Origin: Corynebacterium sp.
GTDB taxonomy: Bacteria > Actinomycetota > Actinomycetes > Mycobacteriales > Mycobacteriaceae
DNA length: 64,000 bases
Assembly: GCF_030532195.1 (NCBI RefSeq)
Contig: NZ_JAUNLP010000004.1
Span: 167,496-231,495 of the forward strand
Reading direction: 5' to 3'
Positions 25,352 to 32,817 of the stretch are shown in pieces. The translations under genes were made by a program, and so were the position numbers. Numbering within the stretch: position 1 is the stretch's first letter; the number at the start of each line of letters is the position of its first letter. A model generated the notes under the pieces. It was not told the DNA's origin and did not search any database. It saw nothing but the letters and a program-made list of their open reading frames with translations.

Positions 25352-26215
25352 ATGACAGGCATTAGCTCCCTTAACGGAGAACAGACGTACCCTTGGCTCC
25401 CGACTGGCCCGGCGCTACTTTTCGCACCGGCCGATCGTCCCGAGCGCTTCGCCAAAGCCGCAGAACGTTCCGATATGGTCATTATCGACTTGGAAGACGG
25501 CGCCGCTGTCGATAACCACGCGCAGGCCCGCGAAAACATCATGGCCAATCCGCTCGACCCAGCAACAACGATTCTTCGGATTACTGGGCCGGAAGCGCCG
25601 ACTTTTTCCGAAGACGTCGCGTTTGCCCGTAAGTGCAATTACGACATCATCATGGTGCCGAAGATCAGAGAGTCCATTCCGGCAGAGCTGGAGGGCTTGA
25701 AGATCATCGCCATGATTGAAACGCCGCAGGCCATGATTAATATTCAGCAGATTGCAACGCACCCAGGCGTTGTCGGTCTGTTCTGGGGAGCAGAGGACTT
25801 AACCGCCGAGCTGGGCGGTGTCTCCTCGCGTCTGAGCGTGGATGAAAACCCACGCCGCCACTACCGCGATCCGCAGCGGCTGGCGCGTGCACTTGTGCAG
25901 GTGCATGCAGCGGCTGCCGGTATTGCTGCTATTGATGCTATTCACGCGGACTTCCGCGATGAGCGCGGCCAGTATCTGGAGGCACTCGACGCCGTGGGCT
26001 GCGGCTTCTTGGCGACGGCCTGCATTCACCCGGCCATGGTGCCGCCGGTGCGCAAAGCCTACCGGCCGTCGGAAGCAACGCTGACCCGCGCTCGGAAGAT
26101 CGTCGATAACGCAGGCACGCACACGGGCGCCTTCCAGCTCGACGGCGAGATGATTGACGCGCCCGTCGTCAAGCAGGCAGTAGCAGCGCTTGCGCGTGCG
26201 GGAATTACGGAGTAA
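25352..26215 (+). CDS. Second CitE-like beta-hydroxyacyl-CoA lyase
   Basis: A 287-residue paralogue of the lyase at 19759. Shared blocks include LLFAPADRPERFAKAAERSD, IIDLEDGAA, AMIETPQAMINIQQ, FWGAEDL and ACIHPAMVPPVRKAYRPS. It differs around the substrate loop (SSRLSVDENPRRHYRD). It may act on malyl-CoA, methylmalyl-CoA or citramalyl-CoA rather than HMG-CoA; substrate is not deducible. Start ATG 25352 follows a -10-like TAGGTT by seven bases, suggesting a leaderless message, although AGGAG is also 2 bases upstream. It has its own promoter region after the thiolase terminator and abuts hypD with no base between the two stop codons. Confidence 0.85.
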   Translation: MTGISSLNGEQTYPWLPTGPALLFAPADRPERFAKAAERSDMVIIDLEDGAAVDNHAQARENIMANPLDPATTILRITGPEAPTFSEDVAFARKCNYDIIMVPKIRESIPAELEGLKIIAMIETPQAMINIQQIATHPGVVGLFWGAEDLTAELGGVSSRLSVDENPRRHYRDPQRLARALVQVHAAAAGIAAIDAIHADFRDERGQYLEALDAVGCGFLATACIHPAMVPPVRKAYRPSEATLTRARKIVDNAGTHTGAFQLDGEMIDAPVVKQAVAALARAGITE

Positions 26216-27367
26216 CTACCCGCGGGATTTTGCGAGGTTCTGTGTGACCTCGCGGTCGATGCGGCCGAAGTTGTAGTAGGCCGCGCAGGCACCCTCGGGC
26301 GAGACCATGCAGGTGCCAATTGGCGTGGCCGGAGTGCAGGCGGTGCCGAAGACGGCACACTGCCACGGCTTGATATGGCCGGTGAGCACCGAACCACATT
26401 CGCAGGTCACGGGGTCGGGGATTCGACGACCCGGCACCTGGAAGCGACGCTCGGCATCGAACTTCGCGTATTCCTCGGAGATGCCGAGGCCGGAGTGCTC
26501 AATCCACCCGAGACCGCGCCACTCGAAGGTGTCTCGAAGGGTGAAGACGCGGTCCATGAGCTTTTGCGCCGTGGTATTGCCGGCAGAACGGACGACGCGC
26601 GCGTACTGGTTGTCCACGCGCGCCTTGCCGGCCGCGATGTCGCCGCTGACAAACTGATCGAGCAGCATGACGACGGCCTGGAGAATATCCAACGGTTCAA
26701 AACCGGTGACCGCCACAGGCAGATTGAACTCGCGCGGCAGGAACTCAAACGCGTCGGTGCCAGTTGTAGTAGCCACGTGACCTGGGCCGATGAAACCGTC
26801 GACTTTGGTCTCGCCGCCGTTGACAATTGCACGCAGCGGCGGCTCAATCAATACGTGATTGGAAAAGACCGAGAAGTTTTCCACGCCCTGACGGCGAGCG
26901 GCCTCAACCGTGACGGCGGTTGACGGGGCGGTGGTCTCGAACCCGACGGCGAAGAAAACAACCTGCTTATCGGGGTTGTCGGTGGCAATCTTCAGTGCGT
27001 CGAGAGGCGAGTAGACAAAGCGCACATCGGCGCCGCGCGCACGCGCTTGCATCAGTGATGTCTCGGAGCCCGGAACGCGCATCATGTCGCCGAAGGTGGT
27101 GAAAATGACATCTTCCTGCTGTGCCAGCCAGATGGCATCATCCACGCGACCCATCGGAATAACACACACGGGGCAGCCGGGGCCGTGAATGAGCTCAATG
27201 TTTTCCGGCAGCAGATTTTCTAAGCCGTAGCGGTAGATAGTGTGGGTGTGACCGCCACAGACCTCCATCAGCGAAATCGGCTTATCCAGCTTCTTTGCAT
27301 CGCGCTCGATGCGGGCAAGCAGTTTCTTCGCGGCTTCCGGATCGCGGAATTCGTCGACGTATTTCAT
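26216..27367 (-). CDS. hypD: Hydrogenase maturation protein HypD
   Basis: A 383-residue [4Fe-4S] scaffold on which the Fe(CN)2CO unit of [NiFe]-hydrogenase is built together with HypC. Signature motifs are LMEVCGGHTHTIYRYG, HGPGCPVCVIP, GFETTAPSTA and the C-terminal cysteine-rich CECGSVLTGHIKPWQCAVFGT (Cys at 5 positions for the cluster). The conserved Cys near residue 38 (EVCGGH) is the proposed working thiol. Downstream of hypC on the same strand with 16 bp between, so hypC-hypD form a unit divergent from hypE. Its stop directly touches that of the convergent citE paralogue. Confidence 0.96.
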   Translation of the reverse strand: MKYVDEFRDPEAAKKLLARIERDAKKLDKPISLMEVCGGHTHTIYRYGLENLLPENIELIHGPGCPVCVIPMGRVDDAIWLAQQEDVIFTTFGDMMRVPGSETSLMQARARGADVRFVYSPLDALKIATDNPDKQVVFFAVGFETTAPSTAVTVEAARRQGVENFSVFSNHVLIEPPLRAIVNGGETKVDGFIGPGHVATTTGTDAFEFLPREFNLPVAVTGFEPLDILQAVVMLLDQFVSGDIAAGKARVDNQYARVVRSAGNTTAQKLMDRVFTLRDTFEWRGLGWIEHSGLGISEEYAKFDAERRFQVPGRRIPDPVTCECGSVLTGHIKPWQCAVFGTACTPATPIGTCMVSPEGACAAYYNFGRIDREVTQNLAKSRG

Positions 27368-27383
27368 GGTTTGTTACCGTCCC

Positions 27384-27653
27384 TCACTCAATCTTGGAAG
27401 AGGAGAAGGACTCCACTTCGTCCTCATAGGTGTCGCCACCTAGTTGTTTGATCTGCTGGAGCGAAAGCTGTGCTTCTTCCTCATCAATCTTGCTCATGGC
27501 AAAACCGACATGGACGAGCACCCAATCGCCCTTGGTGAGGGATTCATCCACGAGCAAATCGGTGGAAATCATGCGGGCGACACCGCCAATTTCAACAGTT
27601 GCACGGGCGGCATCGTGGACTTCCGTGATGACCGCAGGAACACCAAGACACAT
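27384..27653 (-). CDS. hypC: Hydrogenase maturation chaperone HypC (copy 1)
   Basis: An 89-residue chaperone. It begins MCLGVPA; the second residue Cys is essential in the family for carrying the Fe(CN)2CO unit and contacting HypD and the large subunit. The start at 27653 was chosen for this reason and for the GAGGAG 6 bases upstream; a longer frame to 27692 would bury the cysteine. The acidic/Ser C-terminal tail (DEVESFSSSKIE) is longer than usual. A second copy lies at 39548. It is divergent from hypE across a 125-bp gap. Confidence 0.95.
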   Translation of the reverse strand: MCLGVPAVITEVHDAARATVEIGGVARMISTDLLVDESLTKGDWVLVHVGFAMSKIDEEEAQLSLQQIKQLGGDTYEDEVESFSSSKIE

Positions 27654-27778
27654 ACGTTTCTCCTCGTTTGCGATACTTTTTGAGACTACCATCAGGGATG
27701 TCGCGTCTCGTATGCGGAGTATGAGTTACGCATTTTGTTTTCTCCGTAGATCGCTGTGAAGTTAGGGATAGTTAGAAC

Positions 27779-28915
27779 ATGCAGCCGAAGAATCGTCTGA
27801 ACACCAACGAAGCAAAGGTCAACACCAATATTGGCCGCGTTCGGGCACGTCCGTTCAGGCTTCTCGACGATTACGTCACCCTCCAACACGGCTCCGGCGG
27901 CAAGGCCTCCGCCGCCCTGGTTGAGCAGGTCTTCTTCGATGCCTACGGCAACGAGATCCTGAGCCAAGGCGGCGACTCGGGCCTCTTCTCCGCTGACCCC
28001 GTGCTGGAAGTCGCGGCAGCAGGCGACGGTGCTCGGTTGGCCATGTCCACCGACTCCTACGTGGTCAACCCCATCGAGTTTCCGGGCGGCAACATCGGCG
28101 ATTTAGCTGTCAACGGAACCGTTAATGACTTAGCTGTCGCCGGCGCGAAGCCACTGGCGCTGACAGCCTCGTTCATTCTGGAAGAGGGCCTGGAAATTGC
28201 CACGTTGCGTCGCATTGTGACCAGTATGCGCGCCGCTGCCGATGCCGCAGGAGTCAGCATCGTCGCAGGTGATACCAAGGTCGTCCCCAAGGGCGCCGGT
28301 GATCAGGTCTACATCACCACCGCTGGCGTAGGCGTCGTCCGCGGTGATTACGCCGGGGCCGCCAAGGACGGTTCGGTGTACTCAAATATCGAGGTTGGAG
28401 ACCGTATTCTCGTCTCCGGTCCGATTGCCGATCACGGCATGGCGGTCATGCTCGCCCGCGGTGATCTGGCTCTCGCCGCGCCCATCGAATCCGATACTCG
28501 AGCCGTCAACGGCCTGGTCGACGCGCTTCTCGCCGCCGCCCCCGCCACGCGCTGGATGCGTGATGCCACCCGCGGTGGGCTTGCCACCGTCGCCAATGAG
28601 CTCGCCCGTGGCACAGGGCTTGGAGTCGTGCTTGACGACGAAGCCATCGCCGTACGCGAAATGACCCGTGGCGCCTGCGACATGCTGGGAATTGAACCTC
28701 TCTACGTCGCCAACGAAGGCACATTCTTGGCGGTTGTTCCCGCAGACCAGGCCGATGCTGCGCTTAGCGCGCTGCATGAGGCAGGCGCACCGGAGGCCCG
28801 CGATATCGGTTCGATTGAGCAGGAGCCTGCTGCCTCCGTGGTGTTGGTCACCGGTTTTGGTGGCACTCGCATGGTGGACATGCTGGTCGGTGACCCACTG
28901 CCGCGTATCTGCTAG
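27779..28915 (+). CDS. hypE: Hydrogenase maturation protein HypE
   Basis: A 378-residue PurM-like enzyme that dehydrates a carbamoyl group on its own C-terminal cysteine to the thiocyanate that donates cyanide to the iron. The C-terminus is PRIC with Cys as last residue, intact. Other blocks: LQHGSGGKASAALVEQVF, MSTDSYVVNPIEFPGGNIG and TRGGLATVANELA. The leader is very short (GATAGT ends 6 bases before the ATG). About 30 extra residues precede the usual N-terminus. Its stop codon overlaps that of hypF in a CTAG palindrome. Confidence 0.95.
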   Translation: MQPKNRLNTNEAKVNTNIGRVRARPFRLLDDYVTLQHGSGGKASAALVEQVFFDAYGNEILSQGGDSGLFSADPVLEVAAAGDGARLAMSTDSYVVNPIEFPGGNIGDLAVNGTVNDLAVAGAKPLALTASFILEEGLEIATLRRIVTSMRAAADAAGVSIVAGDTKVVPKGAGDQVYITTAGVGVVRGDYAGAAKDGSVYSNIEVGDRILVSGPIADHGMAVMLARGDLALAAPIESDTRAVNGLVDALLAAAPATRWMRDATRGGLATVANELARGTGLGVVLDDEAIAVREMTRGACDMLGIEPLYVANEGTFLAVVPADQADAALSALHEAGAPEARDIGSIEQEPAASVVLVTGFGGTRMVDMLVGDPLPRIC

Positions 28916-31269
28916 CTGCCTGCACGCACCAGCCGTCCGGCCATCGCCTGACCCAGGCTCAAGCCACCATCGCCCGGCGGGACGATTTGGTGCTGCAGCA
29001 AATTCAGACCGTACGCTGCGACGTCGCGGCGCAACAGTTCGACCAGCAGAGCGTTGTTCGTGCATCCTCCGCTGACCCCGACTATGTCCGTGTCAGCTTC
29101 CTGCGCGGCCTGCGCCAATCGCGTGCCGACGGCACCTGCGACGCAGCGGTGAAATTCAAATGCAGCCTGCTCGGGGCTCGTCAGTGTGACCGCCTTGCCC
29201 AGGGCATCGCGGAGTGATTCCGCCTCCGTGTCTGGGTGCGCAGCCTCCAGCGCTTCCGGATGCGACCGGACATAGTCGTTGGCTGCTGCCTCTAACTCCA
29301 TGGCGGCTTGTGCCTCATAGGTGATTTTTTCACCGCTACGCCACCGTGGAAGGACGAAGGCTGCGGCGGCATCAAAAAGGCGGCCGAGGGAGGACGTCGG
29401 CACGGTGCCGACGCCGGAGGCCAATTGACTTTTGACCAGTGCCACCTCTTGCTCATTGGGGAGGTGGCGCAAGAGGTAGTCGTCGTTAAGCGCCCAAGCG
29501 TCGGCGAGCCCGAGGGCGAGTCGCCAGGGATGCGTGACTGCACGGTCGCCGCCGACCAGCGGGAACGTCGGGAGATGCCAGGTGCGCTCCCAATCGGCGC
29601 TGCTGCGGCTGACGGTGAGAATCTCGCCGCCCCAGATAGTGCCGTCGGTGCCGTAGCCGGTGCCGTCGAGAGTGGCAACAACTGCGCGGTCGGCGTGATT
29701 AGCAGCGTGATTGGTGGACCTGGCGCTGGAGGAGAGCAGGCGATGCTCGGCCATAAGGGACAGCGCGTGCGCCCAGTGATGCTGGACGGCGAGGAGCTCG
29801 ATGTCGCGTTCGGCAGCGAAGCGCTCGGCAAACGACGTGGTGGCATACCCCGGGTGTAGATCGCAGACGACAAGCTCGGGGGCGACATCACGCATGGAAA
29901 GCATCTGGTCAGTGGCCTTCGCGTAGGCCTGTTGGCTGGCCCAGGAACCCATGTCGCCAATGTGTGCGGAGACATGCACCAAGTTCCCGTGGGCAAGTGC
30001 AAAAGTGTTCTTCAGCTCCCCACCGGTGGCGAACACTGTGGGCAGTGGCGTGGTGGAACGGGCTTTTGGCGCTACCGCGACCGGAATGGGCGCAAAGCCG
30101 CGGGACCTGCGGGAAGGAGCCGTGCCGATAAAGACGGAATCTTCGACGGGGACATGAATGTCGCGGTCGTGCAGGATGAAGGCATCGGCGATGTGACCGA
30201 GCTTTTCAATCGCATCGTCGTTGTCCGTGCAGACGGGCTCGCCACTGATATTGCCGCTGGTGACCACGAGGGGGCGGTCGCACAGAAGTAGGTGGATACC
30301 AGAGTAGGGCAGCATCACTCCAAAGCTGTCCAGCCCAGGGGCGATGAGATCAGAAAGGGCAGAGTCGGGCTGCTTCGGCGCGATGACAATAGGCGCTTCC
30401 GGGGAATCCAGCAGGCGCTGTTCTTCCTCGGATAGCTGAACCAGGCTCGCTGCCGTCGCGACATCCGGTGCCATGACCGCCAGCGGTTTATCCGGTCGAC
30501 GCTTGCGCTGACGCAGTTTCTCACAGGCGGCGTCGTTGGCGGCATCACAGACGAGGTGAAAGCCACCAATACCTTTGACGGCGAGCAGGGCGCCGTCGTC
30601 AAGCAGTGCGTGCGCGCGGCGGAAAAGGGCGAGGACCTCATCACGCGTTGTAGCGGTGGTGGTGCCCTCCACGTCGCGCCAGCTCAACCGCGGTCCGCAG
30701 TCAAAACAGCTGATGGGCTGGGCGTGATAGCGGCGGTCGGTGGGGTCGGTGTACTCGCGCTCGCAGGGCTCGCACATGGGAAAGACCGCCATGGTGGTGC
30801 GGGGGCGGTCATAGGGCAGTTCGGTGATGATGGACAGGCGCGGTCCACAGTTGGTGCAGGAGATAAACGGGTAGAGATAGCGCGAGTTGGTGGAATCGAA
30901 AAACTCGCGGCGACAATCGGGGCACAGGGCGGTATCCGGTGGCAGGAGCGCGCGGCCGGCGTCGCTGCGCCGCGAGGGGACAATGACAAATGACTCCTCG
31001 CTGCCGAGCGTGGGAATCTCCTCAGCGGTGTGAGAAATAATTCGCGCGAGTGCGGGAGCTTCGGTAAGCAAAGCGGTATCGAAGGCATCCAGGGCCTCTG
31101 AGGTGCCCTCGACCTCGATAAACACGCCCTGCTCATCATTCCCGCAGAAGCCGACGAGACCCGCGCGCCGGGCAATCGTGGCGACAAAGGGGCGAAAGCC
31201 AACTCCTTGGACGATGCCTTCAATGCGAAGGCGAATGCGTTTTGTGTCCGCCGAGCGTGCCTGAATCAT
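28912..31269 (-). CDS. hypF: Carbamoyltransferase HypF
   Basis: A 785-residue protein that makes carbamoyl-AMP from carbamoyl phosphate and ATP and hands the carbamoyl to HypE. Domain order is standard: acylphosphatase (IVQGVGFRPFVATIARRAG), two zinc fingers (CPDCRREFF...CTNCGPRL and CEPCEREYT...CFDCGPRL), YrdC-like (KGIGGFHLVCDAAND, RKRRPDKPLAVM) and Kae1-like (VQHHWAHALSLMAEH, GVSGGCTNNALLVELL). Start at 31269 places the acylphosphatase domain at the N-terminus; 41 further upstream residues have no family similarity and would overlap hypA1. Divergent from hypA1 by 42 bp. Confidence 0.95.
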   Translation of the reverse strand: MIQARSADTKRIRLRIEGIVQGVGFRPFVATIARRAGLVGFCGNDEQGVFIEVEGTSEALDAFDTALLTEAPALARIISHTAEEIPTLGSEESFVIVPSRRSDAGRALLPPDTALCPDCRREFFDSTNSRYLYPFISCTNCGPRLSIITELPYDRPRTTMAVFPMCEPCEREYTDPTDRRYHAQPISCFDCGPRLSWRDVEGTTTATTRDEVLALFRRAHALLDDGALLAVKGIGGFHLVCDAANDAACEKLRQRKRRPDKPLAVMAPDVATAASLVQLSEEEQRLLDSPEAPIVIAPKQPDSALSDLIAPGLDSFGVMLPYSGIHLLLCDRPLVVTSGNISGEPVCTDNDDAIEKLGHIADAFILHDRDIHVPVEDSVFIGTAPSRRSRGFAPIPVAVAPKARSTTPLPTVFATGGELKNTFALAHGNLVHVSAHIGDMGSWASQQAYAKATDQMLSMRDVAPELVVCDLHPGYATTSFAERFAAERDIELLAVQHHWAHALSLMAEHRLLSSSARSTNHAANHADRAVVATLDGTGYGTDGTIWGGEILTVSRSSADWERTWHLPTFPLVGGDRAVTHPWRLALGLADAWALNDDYLLRHLPNEQEVALVKSQLASGVGTVPTSSLGRLFDAAAAFVLPRWRSGEKITYEAQAAMELEAAANDYVRSHPEALEAAHPDTEAESLRDALGKAVTLTSPEQAAFEFHRCVAGAVGTRLAQAAQEADTDIVGVSGGCTNNALLVELLRRDVAAYGLNLLQHQIVPPGDGGLSLGQAMAGRLVRAGS

Positions 31270-31311
31270 GCGTCTAACTCTACGTAAGTGAGCACTGCTA
31301 CTTTGGATGAT

Positions 31312-31644
31312 GTGCACGAAGTAGCGTTGAGTATGCAGTTGGCGAAGGTCGTCACCAGAGCGGCCGAGGGGCGGACTGTCCGCACTGTGCATCTCCGGAT
31401 TGGGGCCCTGCGCCAGGTGGTTCCCGAGACCCTGTCATATGCCTGGAATTTTGTCAGCCGGGATACGGGGTTACGTGGCGCTGAGCTGGATATTGACTGG
31501 ATACCTGCCGTTATTGAGTGTGAACAGGGCCATCGCGCACAAGTTGGACCGCTGGACGGACTGCTGTGCCCGCAGTGTGCTAAACCGGGGCACGTCATCT
31601 CCGGAGAAGAATTCACCATCGTCGACATTGATGTCGACGTGTAA
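31312..31644 (+). CDS. hypA: Hydrogenase nickel insertion protein HypA (copy 1)
   Basis: A 110-residue nickel chaperone. Starting at the GTG at 31312 gives M-H-E-V-A-L-S, with the nickel-binding His at position 2 as in all HypA; an upstream start at 31288 would bury it. The zinc site is unusual: instead of C-x2-C it reads C70-E-Q-G-H74, followed by the normal C86-P-Q-C89. Ribosome binding site is weak (GGAT). It works with HypB, encoded 21 bp downstream. A second HypA at 37739 has the standard four-cysteine site. Confidence 0.88.
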   Translation: MHEVALSMQLAKVVTRAAEGRTVRTVHLRIGALRQVVPETLSYAWNFVSRDTGLRGAELDIDWIPAVIECEQGHRAQVGPLDGLLCPQCAKPGHVISGEEFTIVDIDVDV

Positions 31645-31665
31645 CTAGGAAGACGGGGTTAAACC

Positions 31666-32481
31666 ATGGGACGTTTCCATCGGCACGACGGCGATAACGC
31701 GCATCATCACCACCACGATCACGACCACAGCCACGGTCACGACCATGACCATGACCATGTGCATCTGGCCGACCCGAATGACACCACTCACGGCGATCAC
31801 TCCGGCTACGACACCGGTGTGGAGCGCGTGACCATTCTCGAAGACATCTTCAGTGAGAACGATCACCGCGCAGACCACAATCGCCAACTGCTGGCTGAAC
31901 ACGGCGTTGAGGCCATCAATCTGATGAGTTCCCCGGGGTCCGGCAAGACCGCGCTGTTGGAAAAGACGCTGGCTGCGGCGCAGGGCAAGATTCGCGTTGG
32001 CATTATCGAGGGAGATATTGAAACTGCACTCGATGCCGACCGACTAGAGGGCTATGATGCACAGATTTCCCTTCTGAACACCGGCAATGGCTTTGGCGGC
32101 GAGTGCCATCTGGATGCCCCGATGGTCTCTCGTGCGCTGGAGGGACTGGAGTTGTCGAAGCTCGATTTGGTCATGATCGAAAACGTGGGCAACCTCGTCT
32201 GCCCGGCCGAGTTCGAAGTGGGTGAAACCCGCAAGGCGATGGTCTATTCCATCACCGAGGGCGAGGACAAGCCGGTCAAGTACCCAGTTATGTTCCGTTC
32301 CGTGCAGGTCGTGGTCATCAACAAGATGGATTTGGCTCCGTACCTCGATTTCGACATGGATCTCTTCCGCGCCAACTTGGAAAAGGTCAATCCAGGGGTG
32401 AAGGTCATTGAAGCATCCGCCAAGACTGGCGAGGGCATCGACGAATGGCTCCGCTGGGTCAATCCTGCGCTGGTGGATTAG
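31666..32481 (+). CDS. hypB: GTPase HypB with His-rich nickel-binding N-terminus
   Basis: A 271-residue SIMIBI-class GTPase that drives nickel delivery to the hydrogenase large subunit. The first 40 residues contain more than fifteen histidines alternating with aspartate, a nickel-storage segment as in HypN-type HypB. Walker A is SSPGSGKTALLEKTL, followed by EGDIETALDADRL, ENVGNLVCPAEF (metal site Cys) and INKMDLAPYLDF (NKxD). No nickel transporter gene is seen in the window. AGGAAG-like sequence precedes the ATG. Confidence 0.95.
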   Translation: MGRFHRHDGDNAHHHHHDHDHSHGHDHDHDHVHLADPNDTTHGDHSGYDTGVERVTILEDIFSENDHRADHNRQLLAEHGVEAINLMSSPGSGKTALLEKTLAAAQGKIRVGIIEGDIETALDADRLEGYDAQISLLNTGNGFGGECHLDAPMVSRALEGLELSKLDLVMIENVGNLVCPAEFEVGETRKAMVYSITEGEDKPVKYPVMFRSVQVVVINKMDLAPYLDFDMDLFRANLEKVNPGVKVIEASAKTGEGIDEWLRWVNPALVD

Positions 32482-32490
32482 GACGCGGGA

Positions 32491-32543
32491 GCCGTCGTAA
32501 GGCGAACACATTTCGGTGCGTTTTTGGCGCGCTTTACGACGGC
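32491..32543 (+). terminator. Long hairpin after hypB
   Basis: Arms GCCGTCGTAAGGCG (32491-32504) and CGCTTTACGACGGC (32530-32543) pair over 14 positions with one G-T wobble around a 25-base loop. No T-tract follows, so termination is probable but not certain. Confidence 0.55.
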
Positions 32544-32601
32544 CCGGAGGCCCCTGCGCGCGCGTCACCCTAGTGCGGGGGATAGGTGACACTTCGTAGC
32601 G

Positions 32602-32675
32602 TTTTGTAACAAAAAGTCTCGTTAATTCGCCTTACCTGGAATGACATTTACGCAACATTTATATTGCATAATGTT
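32602..32675. promoter_or_regulatory. Two palindromes upstream of the hydrogenase structural operon
   Basis: TTTTGTAACAAAA (32602-32614) is a perfect 13-base palindrome, and AACATT / AATGTT (32654-32659, 32670-32675) are 6-bp arms around 10 bases. Both lie in the AT-rich part of the 336-bp gap 32482-32817, upstream of the promoter, and may bind regulators responding to oxygen, nickel or carbon source. The regulator is unknown. Confidence 0.4.
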
Positions 32676-32703
32676 TCGGTATAACTGCACCACAGCGCCG
32701 TTA

Positions 32704-32731
32704 TTTAAGTTTTTTATTAGGTAGCTATACT
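32704..32731 (+). promoter_or_regulatory. Probable promoter of the hydrogenase structural genes
   Basis: TTTAAG (32704-32709) and TATACT (32726-32731) with 16 bp between. Transcription from here gives a leader of about 80 bases before the small-subunit ATG. Confidence 0.5.
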
Positions 32732-32817
32732 GGCCTTGTATGCGGCATTGGGCCTAAGTACTTGTAAAACCTCTGAACCCAATTACCTCAATAACTATGT
32801 AGAAGGCGCAGCGATAA

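Noticed and set aside
27692..27967. Minus-strand frame overlapping the start of hypE
   Set aside because: It would cover the hypC-hypE intergenic promoter region and the hypE start; no motif.
31678..31770. His/Asp-rich repeat stretch at the start of hypB as possible repeat expansion or CRISPR-like array
   Set aside because: It is in frame and is the normal nickel-storage segment of HypB; repeats are irregular CAY/GAY codons.
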